DNA of 64,000 nt from Mangifera indica (taxonomy: Eukaryota; Streptophyta; Magnoliopsida; Sapindales; Anacardiaceae): contig NC_058153.1 of the NCBI RefSeq assembly GCF_011075055.1, forward strand, positions 3,410,001 to 3,474,000, in the 5' to 3' direction. The position numbers and the translations under genes are program-made. The notes under the pieces were generated by a model. It had not been told where the DNA came from, did not search any database, and was given only the letters and a program-made list of their open reading frames with translations. Shown here piece after piece: positions 23,815-35,824 of the stretch (position 1 is its first letter; each line of letters starts with the position of its first letter).

Positions 23815-24155
23815 TATTAAAATAAAATTCAAACTAAGTTTATTTAAACTTAAACTCAACTAAAACGAACTTGAAATAAGTTTAGCTTAAGCACTCTTGA
23901 ATTTGAAAATATTTTTTAGTTTGAACTTTAGAGTGCTTAGTTCATCAAGCTTGCGAGTTTTAAAAATTTGATATAAAACGATATTGTTTTGACTAATATG
24001 AATTAAAATGACATTGTTTTAGTAATGAACTAAACTAAAAACTTTATTCGAACTGGAGTTAGGTTCTTTTAAAATAAGTTGAACTTGAGTTTCTTTAAAA
24101 TGAGCTCATATAATTCGGGCTGAGTTTGAACTCCAATTCAGTTCAACTCAACCCC
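23815..24155. mobile_element. hAT-like relic in duplication unit A
   Basis: It contains AAAACGATATTGTTTTGACT, AAAATGACATTGTTTTAG and repeated GAGTTTGAACTCC-type motifs, as in the element at 4072-4356. A diverged partner in unit B is at about 25005-25235. Ends are unclear. Confidence 0.45.
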
Positions 24156-24863
24156 CTTCCTCATATTGACAATGACAGATATTAGGGTATTTATCGACTA
24201 ATTAACTGTTGACATTTCTATATGAGAATGAACAATTGAACCTGCAAATCAGAGTTATAGGAAGGTAAGAAATGATTGAATTAATCAGCTGGTTGGATAA
24301 AATATTGGGATCATAAAATGGTAAATTAATCTGTAGTAGCTTAAATTGAATCAATACCCTCCATCAAGGACTTAATCATTTATCAAATTAGAGAAAAGAT
24401 ACCTTTAAAAGATCCTCTTCCCCCTTCACTTTGGGTGCCAATAAACATTCCATTCCAAAAGTGTCTCTCATATTAATCGAATTGTATACATATCATATAT
24501 TAAAAATTTAATTTTTTATTACATATTATATATTATATTGTATCATATGTTATACTTTTAAAAAAATAAAAAAATAAAAAAATTTATATACACTTTTACT
24601 TTATTTTTCTTTTTAAAAGTGTAATATTCTATATTGATAACATATATTATATTATAGAATATTGATAACTATCATGTCACTCTCAATTTAAGTTTAGATA
24701 AATGAAAAAGTGGCAAAAAAATTCAACCATCATTTGAAAAAAAAAAAAAAGGATCTATCAAACATCCATCTCAATTGATATCAAACCTAGGACGCACGCT
24801 AATTTCTTTTCTCATTTCTTATTGATCTCAAATATTCAACATCAATTCAAGTGGAATATATAT

Positions 24864-24865
24864 AT

Positions 24866-24898
<33 letters not shown>
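24864..24898 (+). repeat. (GA)n microsatellite
   Basis: A short run of ATAGATAGAGAGAGAG and further GA units follows a TA run inside duplication unit B. Unit A has no such run at the matching place. Confidence 0.85.
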
Positions 24899-24902
<4 letters not shown>

Positions 24903-26106
24903 TTATTTGTTACAATGAACCAATTTATTCAATTATTTATTTATCAAATAAATATATATTTACTTTAAATACATAAATAGATAAATATTTATATATAATA
25001 TCATTAAAGTCAAATTTATTTAAATTTGAATTTAAATTTAACTCAAATTAGTTCAAAATATACTTAGTTTAAGTTTTATGGTATTCAAACTCATAAGCTA
25101 AAAAATTTAATATAAAATAATATCGTTTTAATAAATATATACTAAAATAAAATTATTTTAATAATGAATTAAGATAAAAGCTCAAACTCGAGCTAAATTA
25201 GAACTCAAATTCAAATTTAGCTCTTCAAATATAATTTAATCTTGATATAATTAAATATTATTTTACTTTTAAATTATATAATAATATTTTTATTTATTTA
25301 TTTATATATTCAAAATATATAGATATAATTTTGTCCGGCTTCTAGTTAAATTGATGAATCATGCTAAATAACATATTTAAAGCTGATTCCTGCAATCTTT
25401 TTTTTGTTTTTTTAAAGTTGAAATAAGATCCTTTTTCTATTTTCTATAGAATCGTAGTGCAAGGCTGTCAATATCAGATTGTTCTCACTGTTCAATTTGT
25501 CAGCCCCCTCTGGACTTCATCTCATTGTATTCATAATCAAACAGAATATTACTCTAATAAAAAAGCATAGTTTAGTCTAATTAGTAATCAAATCAATTGA
25601 TTGATAGTTGGATTAATTAATTATTAAAAAATAATATTTTAAATAATTTATTATTAAATATATAATTAAAAATATTTTTTATTAAAATAAATTTAATTTA
25701 ATATTATATATGTTGAAAATTGATCAATGAGATGAGATTTTAGATTCAATTAATAATAAATTTTTTATAAAAATATTATTTTTATATTAACTAGATTAGA
25801 TACGGTCTCTTACGTGATCTAATAAGATGTGACTCAAACAGTTTAACTCACTTGACAACAATTTAACTCCGTAAAATAATTTTTAAATAAACTAAAATCG
25901 TTTTGAATATTGAGTTTCAATTCAGCCAATCAAATCAGTTGGTCCAATCCAATTTTTAGAAGCATGTGTCATCTTCCATAATGGGGCAAAAGTGGGCCCA
26001 ACCGGGCCCAACCATTCCCCAACCGGGTTAATTGTATTTCCTGTGGCCTCATTTTTTTTTTTTTTTTTTTTAAAGTTAAGTTTTTTTAATGACAGTTATT
26101 AATAAC

Positions 26107-26781
26107 AGCTATTCAAAGTTGGATCCAGTGAGAATTGTGGTTGAAGCTGTGGAAATATTCATAAGGGAAAATTGTGATCTCATAATTGTTGATATCAGTG
26201 GATGCCATTGACATGAAGCTGTCCTTCTTGAAGAAATGCAATGCAAGCACTTTCTCAAGTTCAAAGTGGTATTGACTATAAGAGTTAATAAAACTAGTAA
26301 AATATTAGAATTTTCAGAAAAATTATCTAAATTTGAGTCTCTATAATATTTGTAAAATTCTAACTTATCGGGTATAATGATTGTATATCCAAGATTTATG
26401 CATCCAATTAATTCAGATAAAATTTTTTAGTTTTAAAAAAGAAAAGTAAAATCGTAGTGTATTGTGCTAATTGGTTACCTTTATATCTTACATATACTTG
26501 TTTGCATCGATAACTGTGTATCTAAAATTTATCCGTTCAACTAATTCAGGCGAAATTCCCTGGTCAAAAAAAGAAAAAAAGTGGCATAGTATTAGTGTGT
26601 TGTGCTAATTTAATGCCTTCTTATCATGCATGTACTCGTTTACATCAGTGCTAATATTTCCTTTGCACCAAGCTGGATGTTCCAGAAACCATATCTTACT
26701 GTTTTTGTTGCGGACAATAGTATTGGTCAAGTTCTCTTTTATCATGCTCAAGCATTAATTCATTCAAACTGTTGTTGTGGG
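26107..26781 (+). pseudogene. SRP54: SRP54 (signal recognition particle 54 kDa) gene fragment
   Basis: Two pieces match the GTPase (G) domain of SRP54, which binds signal peptides during co-translational targeting. Piece 1 (26107-26241) reads [16 protein letters not shown] then [18 protein letters not shown], a TGA stop, then EAVLLEEMQ; the family has DTSGRHKQE here, so the G3 motif is damaged. Piece 2 (about 26679-26781) reads KPYLTVFVADNSIGQV and then a degraded QAF-KQS-VAVG segment with a frameshift; the family has KPDLVIFVMDSSIGQA. Between them is 437 bp holding a tandem duplication, possibly an intron. Neither the N domain nor the M domain is present. It is a dead fragment. Confidence 0.8.
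26380..26645 (+). repeat. Two tandem copies of about 132 bp inside the SRP54 relic
   Basis: Matching blocks occur in order in each copy: CAATTAATTCAG / CAACTAATTCAG, TAGTGTATTGTGCTAATT / TAGTGTGTTGTGCTAATT, and TACTTGTTTGCATCGAT / TACTCGTTTACATCAGT. They lie between the two coding pieces of the SRP54 fragment. Confidence 0.75.
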
Positions 26782-27325
26782 TTTTCCGGCGGCGGCAAGA
26801 CGTCGTCCACCTATTTGCTCTGCCTATGTCAAACCAAATTGTCCTTCCCTCGCTTTGGCGAAACCGAAACATCAACTTCTTGTTACATCGTCCTCACCCG
26901 CCACATCAAACCAACTGTGACTTGGTTGGATCTTTTGGATCCTATCAAGTCGCGATGCTTGGTCTTGCCATCGTGTGAAGGATTACCTGTTTTCTTCCAT
27001 ATTGTTTTTCACATAATTGTCCATCTCTAAGATTTGTATCTTTTGGCGACACCCAGACAAAGGCAGAACTCTCCTGCTTTCTCAGAGACAAATAAACATT
27101 AAACAATCGATTTTTATGAGATTCAATTAAAAAGTTCAATAATTTACAGTCTACAGTGTTATTATTACCTCAATAACTTGCTCCTCTCTAGACTTTGGCA
27201 TTATTGAAGAGTAAAACCCCACGTTTAATAAAAATAATATAAGTGAGTCATATATAAATATGATATATTAGACTTTAGCATAAATCAATTGATTTTGTGT
27301 AATATAGGTTTCAATCTCTACACTT

Positions 27326-27690
27326 ATAAACTCAATATATTTTTATATGATATTAAAGTCTAAAACCAAATGGGTAGATCTAAAATATTTCGATATGATA
27401 TTAGAGTTCAAAATTAAATGGTAGGCCCAATATATTTCAATATGACAATAATGTCTAAAACCAAATGAATAGACCTAATATATTCTTATATAGTATTAAA
27501 ATCTAAAACCAAATAGATGGACTTAACAACCGAAAGTGATCTGGGCTTAATAGTCTAATTTCTCTTTTAAGACTTAAGTTTCGTTTTTACCTTATAATTT
27601 ATCAAACCAAATGGGTGAACTAACAGTCTAAAGTGATCTAAACCTGACATTCTAATTCCTCTCTTAAGACTTAAGTTTCGCTTTCACTTT
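27326..27690 (+). repeat. Degenerate tandem repeats (about 63 bp, then about 100 bp)
   Basis: Units built on GTCTAAAACCAAATGGGTAG recur near 27358, 27405, 27450 and 27500. They are followed by two copies of a block with AAAGTGATCT and TTAAGACTTAAGTTTCG (near 27530-27580 and 27640-27680). The sequence resembles long terminal repeat debris, but no retrotransposon genes are present. Confidence 0.6.
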
Positions 27691-28490
27691 AAAAATCATC
27701 AAGATCTTCTAGATCTCAAGAATATTCGCAGTTCCTTGGTAATATTATAGATTGTTACATTCACTCCGCCTCAATTTTCCCATTTCATTGAATTTAGATG
27801 CACGCCCATTTACTTTATAACATGATTTTCATGAACTTTGAAAAATTTTCCCACTAATCAATACAACATCCTCCACTTTCAAAAGTTGCCCAAAACAGAT
27901 AACAATATTTCAATGAAAATCTCCCAAATTCAATGGTAGTAATAGGCATTAAAGGCTACTAGATTTTTTACAAAATTAAAGTTTACTTTAGGGACAAAAT
28001 TATTATCATCCCTTTGTATTCACGTGAAGGGGTAGTCATGTTCAGTTGCTTTGCATGCAATGCAGGGCAATAAACAGTCGTTTATCTTAGTTAATTGGAA
28101 TGTAATAGCCAAACCTTATATTTGATTTTACGTAATTGTCAATATTAACAACACGAATGACAAGGCCATATCTAAAAAGAACGGCTAATCCCTATCTTAG
28201 CTTTGGTCAATCTTTGAATGTTGTAGCCGGCAACATTGAAAAAATTGGATTCCCATTAAGTAGTTTGAATGATAAAAATAAAAATGATAGAGAGACTATA
28301 AGTTTAAGTTTTCTCTAATGATATATCAAAATCAAACTTTTGATTTACTTGATTTAGTGGTTTTACGATCAATCACTAGATTCGATATTTATCCTGTTCG
28401 ATATAATTAATTCAACTCTAAAAAGATTATCTAACTTGAGCGAGATTCGTAGTTGTAAAAAAGAAAAGTATTGAAAAATGAGTAAACCCT

Positions 28491-28960
28491 AATTACATTC
28501 AAATTTCGTATGAATTAGGTAAACTAGAGCCCCCAATTTAGCAAAAGTAAATTAATACTACCCCTCAATATGAAGGATGTTTCACTTGCTCCCTAGTATA
28601 AGTGGAGGAAAATTAAATAATCCCCTATTTTTTTAAGAATGTTTACACTTACCCTCTAGTGTACATGCGCTTAGGTCTATAATAGAAATTATACACAAAT
28701 TCCATACAAATTAGGCTAATTGAATCCCTAATTTTGCAAAGGTAAATTACAATCAGACCGTTTTCACAACGATTGTTTCACTTACACCTAGTATACTTAA
28801 AGGAAAGTTATACAACCCCACTCTTACTGAAGAACATATAAACTTACCCTAGTGTATCCTAACTATGGTCCACACGAGATTGCATGCGAATGGCATAAAA
28901 ATTACACAAACTAGATCCTCTAGTTTGATGTTTCCTAATTTCACGTAATATGTTATAGGC
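28491..28960 (+). repeat. Tandem repeat of about 195 bp, two full units and part of a third
   Basis: AATTACATTCAAATTTCGTA (28491) and AATTATACACAAATTCCATA (28687) start consecutive units; AAAATTACACAAACTAGATC (28899) starts a third. Inside, CACTTACCCTCTAGTGTACA and ACTTACCCTAGTGTATCC are at the same phase. The repeated unit has no open frame. Confidence 0.75.
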
Positions 28961-29154
28961 TGAATTTTTCTGATCTACCTATGTGACATCCCTGATGTGT
29001 CGTCTCAAAGATCAGTCTTGCATGCACTCACATTTTGGCTTAGAATCACTGATTTTGTCTTGCCTTGAACTTATCAGGGAAGTAGTTCTAGCTCCCAATT
29101 AGTTTGTAAAGGGTTGGTTTAGTTCTCTCTTCAATTCGTTACCATAGCAATATT

Positions 29155-29400
29155 TAGGGCTAGATTCGAGCCGAGTCGAGCTTGGCTCGGCTCGGTTTTT
29201 TTATGGCCGACTCGGCTGGAATTCAGCTCGGCTCATTTACGGCTCAGTTCGGCTCGTTTTTTATATCAAAACGACATCGTTTTGTATATATATAAATCAA
29301 AAAGACGTCATTTTGTATAAAAAAATTTTAAAAAAATCAGCCCAGCCAAGCCAACCCCAGCCAGCTCGAGCTCGATCGAGCTGAGCCGAGAGCTGGAAGA
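29155..29400. mobile_element. hAT-like relic rich in GAGCTCGG motifs
   Basis: It starts TAGGGCTAGATTCGAGCC after GCAATATT. The interior has tandem GGCTCGGCTCGG motifs, the shared AAAACGACATCGTTTTG block and, further right, CGAGCTCGATCGAGCTGAG. The expected right end and 8-bp repeat are missing, so the right edge is approximate. Confidence 0.55.
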
Positions 29401-32400
29401 CTAAATCTATCAAATTCGATTTATCAACCTCAACCTGAAACCCTAGTTTTTTCAAAAACATTTAATAATTATGTAACACAAGTTTTTTTTTTTTTAGTAA
29501 AATGTATACAATTTAGAAAAGAAAAATCACAATGAACCTGTTACTCATTTTGTAATTATTAAATGTTTAAAATAGTGAATAGAACAAAATAAAGCATTGA
29601 CCAACAATGAGCAACAACGAAGAAGAGCAGTCAAATCTTCAAATACACACTTTATCTTTGATGCTTTATTAGATTTGCTGAATGTGGTCAGATTTTGGCC
29701 AAAAACAAAGTTAGAGAGGTTGAAACTATTTTTTGAAACGAAAGAGATCAATTTCGAACAAAGCGGCGATTATATAAAATAATAGATGTAGTTATTTTTT
29801 TACAAACTCTTTCAAAAGCAATGTTATTTTAATTAATATTTGGTGGCCAAATCACTAATTTCAACCCAAACTATAATAAAATGATTTTTTTCATCTTATA
29901 GTTTAATAAAATTCATTTATACCCTTATTATTTACTTCTATTCATGAAAAAACATCTATTAAATATGATAGTATAATGGTAATTTTACTTAGTTTTAATA
30001 AATATTCCCTTACTCCTCATTTTTCTTCGCCTGTTGTTTTCCTCCTCCTCTTTTTATTCTTTTTCGTCCTCCTTTCTTTCAATTCCTTTACGGCTTTATT
30101 TCTTTGAGCTTTACTTGAGTCAGATTATTCCATTGGACAAGAATCAATTACTCTAAATAGAATAAACTCCAGATTCAAAGATTCTTTTTCCTCTTTCTGC
30201 TACATCATCTCTTTCTTCCTCCATTTTTTTGCCGACGCTTTGTTCTCTTAGATCTACCACAGTGCCATTTTGTTTTCCTTCTCTGTAGCTCTGAACTGAC
30301 TTGAATCAGTCACTTCATATCTTTGGCATCGACCGTAAAAAAGTGTCAATTTTGTTTCTGATTTGACTCCTCGCTCGATTCTAATTGCCTTTACAAGTCA
30401 CATCCTCTACCATTACAAAAAAGGTCAACAAATCCGCGGTCACTCTCAAAAGGTTCTATTTGTAACCAATTCAAGACTACAATTTCAATAGAACAGTAGC
30501 CCATTTGAACGCACAAGCAATTCTTTCAGAAACGATGAAATTTTGGAGGCGGAGGCGGAGGTGGAGACGGTGAACTTGATTTTGTGTGTGGGTGATAGAC
30601 TGTTGGCGGTGGAAGAATGTGTCGGCGCAAAAGATGAGGTATGTAATCATGGGGAGAAGATGAAATAAAAACAATATAATCAGATTTAAAATTAGTTTAA
30701 AGTATTTTTTATTATTTTGATAAAAAATTAAGATAAATTAATAATTAATAATTGTATTCAGTATATAATATAATTATTCTATTTCAATCGGATTTTTGGT
30801 TATCTTCTTATTAAAAAAAACACTAAAAAGAGAGAAAGTATATTGTTAATAATGGGTTGACGATCCATTGAAATAAATTATTGAGGAAAACAATTGGTAA
30901 AAAAGTAATAGTAAATTTGTTGAATGTAAATATAATATTTTAAAGTTTGAAAAAAAATTATTAATTTTAAAATATAAATATTTTAAATAATTAAGTTGAA
31001 AAAATAATTTTTAAAAATTGTGATTAAAATTAAAAAAGGGATAAAATTTTTTTAAATAGAAATTTTAAATTATAATTTTAATCTTATTTCAAAAACAAAA
31101 TTTATCAAATAAGTAATTAAGTTTTCCGAATTTAATACTAAACCTTCGGAGGGAAGAAATCTTGTGACCTAAAATAAATTAAATAATTGAATGAGATAAA
31201 GAGACTTCAAATTTCACCGATCTCTAAACAATAAAGACAAGGAGATAAAGCCACGTATTGAATATAAAAATATGGCAGTGAAGGGCACTGTTCGGTCAAA
31301 GAAGTAAAAGAGGGGCACGTCAGATAGTCCGTACAAAATGGATCATATGGGGAAGATTTTTTAGTACGACGAGATCTGATGTGTCGCTTTAGACATGTGT
31401 CTTGTAATTTTGCATTTGTGGTTGTGGAATCGCCTCAACCGCTCATCCTTTCACTGTTCACGTGACCCCATCATTACCCATCTATTTAGACATGTCAACA
31501 GTAATAAGTTGGCCGAGCTTATCCGAATGATATTAAAAAATAATCCTTTATGATATAATTAAATAATTTTAAATTAATAAAATATTATTATTAAAATAAT
31601 AATTATATTTTTATATTAATAATTATTATTTTTTAATTCTTAATGAATAAATACTTAAATTTTTCGAAGTGGGTAAAGATATTTAAATTTATAATAAACT
31701 AAACCTTTGGATGGGTATAAATCTTTTTGGCCTAAATTAATTTGTGAAGGTACCATCGAGAAGAGGGATGTGGACAGACAGGGAAGGGAAATACTTTTGG
31801 AGACAAGTGTACCTAAAACGCGGATGGTCGCACATTCTGAGACCATTAACTTAATATTTTTCACTGTGGGCTCCGTACACATTAAGTCACACAATCTTAT
31901 CCCAATCCCATTTATTATGTTTATCAACTTTGGTGGATCCCTAGGTGGAATCTCCAATTGTCACAGATTTTGATGTATTCCTTCAAAATCTTACACCCTA
32001 CATTTTCTTTTTCATTTAATGATTTTCTATATGGGTGCTTTGGTAGGTAGTCATAATGTGCAGAACATTTATCCCTCCCTAGCGGATCTAGGGATGTATA
32101 CTAATCGGTTTTATATAATTTTAATATTTTTTAAATTAAATTAAAAAATAATTAAAATCAAATTAAAATAATATGACTTAGTCTTATGATCAGATGTAAT
32201 GTGTAAGATTTACTTCTACAGGAACAAAATATAATAATCAATCTTAATTCTGCAAAGTTTACGTAAATCTTAAAATATATTAAAATAAAATTCTTTAGAT
32301 TATAAAAATATTTAATATGTTATAAAATTTGAAACTCTAAGGCTGCTAAAATTACTTTGTTTTGAAGTGATAAGCTTCCTTCCTTGAAACCTTCGTGAAT

Positions 32401-33299
32401 GATACTCTTTATTTGGTAAAATTGTTATGTTATGGATTTAAACAGGAATTTAGCTCTTAAGTTATTAAATTTCATTAAATATCTAATAAATTTTAATATT
32501 CATATTAATATTTTTATTTAAATTATAACTTTTGAGTGTATTAAATTTATATTTATTTAAGGATAGAAACGTGATGAGAAGACGAATCGACTTTTTTATC
32601 TTTGAATGCAACTGAATTATAAGATGAAGGAGAGTTCATTCATCTTCTTTTTCATCTCACTATTCAACCAAATTCAAAGAGAGAGAACACCAACCTCGTG
32701 GTAGGAGAGAGAGAGAGCGAGGGTCTATAGGTCGATTCCAATCATTGAAGAAACAAGGGAAAAAATTTCAAATCTTAAGAGAACGGAAAATATAATTTTT
32801 TAAACTTTTTGATTAAAAAAATTGTTAGTTTTTAAAATTAAATAGAGAAATAAGATATAATTTTATTTTTTTAATATTATTAGTTAAATAATAATTTTAT
32901 TCTTAGATTTAATAATTTTTTTATTTTAAAAATTAATAAATAAATATTTGAGTTTGTAAAACTTAGCCAGTAAAAGTGTGTGAATACACTAAAACGCCTT
33001 GGGTGGGAATAAGTCTTTTGGCCTAAACAAAAACTATTGAATTGACAGATGTTAATTGGGAAAGCTCTCTTCATTCTATAAATAGAACAAATACATAAGT
33101 GGTGGAATTCCAATTTCCATCTATGTAGTCATCGTAGTGCTTGAAATTTTTCTTGCTCAAAGTAAAGAAGGACCAGCCGCTAATCACGGTCAATAATACT
33201 TTAGAATCATAGTCTATATTGAATTTGGAAAGAAAAGGGTTCATATTTTAATTCCAATTTCAATGATATTAATTGTAATGGAAATGTTACAAAATTTTT

Positions 33300-33450
33300 C
33301 GAATAATATTATATATATTTTTTAATTATATAATTGATATATTATTATGTGATTTAACATAATTTGATTATTAATTTTAAATTATCTTATGATATAATGA
33401 TAAATAAAATATGTATTTAATTATATATTTAAAATAATTTTATTTAATAT
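33300..33450. repeat. Palindromic MITE family copy 9
   Basis: TTGATATATTATTATGTGATT and a TTATGATATAATGATAAATA right arm enclose an AT-rich centre in the family order. The copy is old and its limits are approximate. Confidence 0.5.
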
Positions 33451-34333
33451 TTTTATATTATAATTATTATAATATAATTAAATAATTTTAAAATAAAAGT
33501 AAATAGTCAAGTACACAGAAAATTTCCACCAATGATGGTAGCAAAGTTAACGTGTTGCAAGGAAAGGGGTCAATTACTGTTAAGTTAGGTAAGGGTGCAG
33601 TCGAGACTGCCAGGTGTTTGGAGCAAAACTCCTCCATCGTTTGTGGCATACTCTTACATTAATGTACACGTGTATCACACTTGCAGATATAATTTGAATA
33701 GTAAACGAAAGAAATTTATATATAAAAAAAATATAAATATAAATTTTTTTATAATATATTAAAATCAAAATTTTGATTTATTTAATTAAATAATTATAAA
33801 AAATATACACGTGTATCATTCCATATTTTTAATAAATGAATAATAAATAGTATGCTTTGATTTTCATTATTCAACATGGAATTCACACAAGTTTTTAACA
33901 AAGTCTGTTGAAAATCATTTGTGGTAGATGTTAAAGGTGGTATGATTCTGATAAAGTTTTATTATAAAAATGAAAAATAATTAGATATAAATGGTTATTA
34001 TATTTAATAAAAATTAATAAATATAAATAATTATTTTACTTAATTAAAAATAAAAAATTATTTTATTTATGAATAATGAAATAATTTAATTTTAAAGAGA
34101 GAGAAGGTCGTTGAATGATTAGAATAGTGAAGCATAATTTGGCGAGACAATTGGGAAGGACAAAACTTATTATGGAGTTGTAAAATCAAAGGAAATTGGA
34201 TGTGACATTCCATTTGTAAGTGCTAATAAAAATCAATTGCAAATTATTATTCCTTGCAGTGAAATTCCTGTAATATTTCCTAAACAGGAATATTTTATTT
34301 TCTAAATATATAAGTTTGTTTGTCGAGAATATT

Positions 34334-34758
34334 TAAAGGTTGTTTTGATAATTTAATTTTTATTATTTTATTTAATTTATAAAATAATAAATAATTTATT
34401 ATTATTAATAATGATATAATAGATAATATAAAAAATAATAATTTGATTATTTTTTTACCTTAAGTATTAAAAGATTATTATAATAATCTTAATCTTAATT
34501 AAATTTTTATGATAAAATTATCCTAAATTTTTAATTAAAATAATAAGTAATTTAAAAAATATTTTTTTTACATATATTAGTCTTTTATATAATAAATAAA
34601 ATAATATATTAATATAATTTTATTATTTATGATTAAATATAATAATTATTTATGCATATTAATTTTATTAAATATAATAATAAATTTATATCCAATAATT
34701 TTTAAAATAATCTTTTAATTTTAGTAATAAAATATTTCTTAAATCAAATGTCTCCTAA
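34334..34758. mobile_element. MITE with TAA flanks (Harbinger-like end family)
   Basis: The element proper is 34337-34755. The start AGGTTGTTTTGAT and end ATCAAATGTCTCC form an imperfect inverted pair between TAA repeats (34334-34336 and 34756-34758). Interior ATTATTATTAATAATGAT resembles the element at 8691-9191. Confidence 0.55.
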
Positions 34759-34842
34759 AAATTATATTCAATGTTCATAAAACATTATTTTTAAGCAAAG
34801 CCTTTTTTTTCACATTGAAATATTCAATAAACCTCCTCTGTA

Positions 34843-35175
34843 ATAATTTAAGGCTAAAAGCTTATTCTCACCCAAGATTCAGTCTAAGTCCAATATTTTG
34901 AGGTGTTAGTATAATATTTAAATATTAAAAAATAATTATTAATTTTAAAACATGAAAATCTTAAATAATAGTGGTAAAAAAATAATTTTTTAAAATTAAA
35001 GTGAGAAATTAAGATAATTTTTTTAAAAATAAAATTTTTAAACAATAAATTTACTCTTAATAATAACAATAAAATTTAATAAATGAATAAATATTTGAAA
35101 TTTTAAAATTGAATAGATGAAAGTTTGAAAATGCCCTAAATTTTAGTGGAAATAAGTCTTTTGGCCATAAGTTAA
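34843..35175. mobile_element. Small Mutator-like element
   Basis: The element proper is 34852-35166 (315 bp). It starts GGCTAAAAGCTTATTCTCAC and ends GGAAATAAGTCTTTTGGCC, an imperfect inverted pair of the same type as the AP4S intron element. Flanks ATAATTTAA (34843-34851) and ATAAGTTAA (35167-35175) form a 9-bp target duplication with one mismatch. The interior is AT-rich and non-coding. Confidence 0.8.
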
Positions 35176-35520
35176 TTGCAAAATTAATTGTTCCATTAGA
35201 AGATGTATGTGACATTTACATTTAGATAATCCCATGTGTTATTATATCAAATATTGATACAAATTCAAATATAAAAGTGAAATAAAATATTGTTTATTAA
35301 TATAATTTTATAAATAAAATTATATGTATAATTTTATATATAAATAATAAAATATTATTAAAAATTATAAATGTTTTAATAAATTATTTATTTATTAATT
35401 TGTATAAATCATCGTATATCTTTTTTGGCAAAGAATTTGTCTTCTTAGACTTATTGATTTCATCTTTATCCTGCGCATTTATATTTTCACCGACTTTGGT
35501 AAGCAGAATAAATATTCCAA

Positions 35521-35526
35521 GCCGAC
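35521..35526 (+). promoter_or_regulatory. DRE/CRT-like GCCGAC upstream of the TZF gene
   Basis: GCCGAC fits the RCCGAC core recognised by DREB/CBF factors and lies about 300 bp before the start codon. RR-TZF genes are often stress-induced, so the site is plausible, but a 6-base motif may occur by chance. Confidence 0.3.
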
Positions 35527-35746
35527 AATTTTAGAACGACGCTCTGTGACACAACGATTTTCTCACGTTAGAATCAAAATTTGCCACACGGCGACCTTCC
35601 TAGCCCACACAATAACAGCCTTGTAAAACAAACTTTTCCCTCTGTTTCAAGTTTTTAACCGCAGTACAAAAAGCCACTCCTAGGTGAATGCTTAACCATG
35701 ATTAAAATTTAACTTAACTACAGTTAAACTGCACTTCCTTACTCTT

Positions 35747-35752
35747 TATAAA
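35747..35752 (+). promoter_or_regulatory. TATA box of the TZF gene
   Basis: TATAAA within CTCTTTATAAACACAAGC lies 73 bp before the start codon at 35825, a normal spacing for a short 5' leader. Confidence 0.6.
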
Positions 35753-35824
35753 CACAAGCAAAGCCGGCTTGTGTTTCCTTAAACAACAGCATCGACAACC
35801 GAAAATCAAAAAAACAAACTGAAA

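Larger units (their letters stand above)
22753..25240. repeat. Tandem duplication, two units of about 1.46 kb
   Basis: Unit A (about 22753-24155) and unit B (about 24211-25240) match in order. Shared landmarks include CAAATCAGAGATATAG / CAAATCAGAGTTATAG, TTAATCATTTATCAAATTAG at 22921 and 24372, the AAACATCCATCTCAATT block at 23453 and 24762, and a hAT-like relic at the end of each. The offset is about 1458 bases near the left end and shorter further right because unit B has lost sequence. No coding frame is conserved between the units, so the duplicated sequence is probably non-coding. Confidence 0.8.
25240..35700. other. Gene-poor, transposon-rich region before the TZF gene
   Basis: No intact gene is visible. 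Supported items are the SRP54 relic (26107-26781), tandem repeats (26380-26645, 27326-27690, 28491-28960), a hAT-like relic (29155-29400), Mutator-like ends (right ends at 31169, 31732, 33023; full element 34852-35166), a palindromic MITE (33300-33450) and a GGTTGTTTTGAT-end MITE (34337-34755). The stretch 26790-27030 is unusually GC-rich for the area but I could not identify it. At 30000-30680 there is pyrimidine-rich DNA with no clear frame. Confidence 0.5.

Noticed and set aside
26626..27030. 134-codon open frame containing GGGKTSST, resembling a P-loop
   Set aside because: Its first third is the SRP54 relic read in one frame; the rest lies beyond the homology and lacks any supported domain, so it is not called a gene.
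28491..28960. Regularly spaced repeats, considered as a CRISPR array
   Set aside because: The units are about 195 bp and similar along their whole length, with no short repeat and unique spacer pattern; the genome is eukaryotic.
29846..31169. Possible 1.3-kb Mutator-like element (GGCCAAATCACTAATTTC to CTTGTGACC)
   Set aside because: The ends resemble the family but the 9-base flanks do not match, so they may belong to two separate broken copies.
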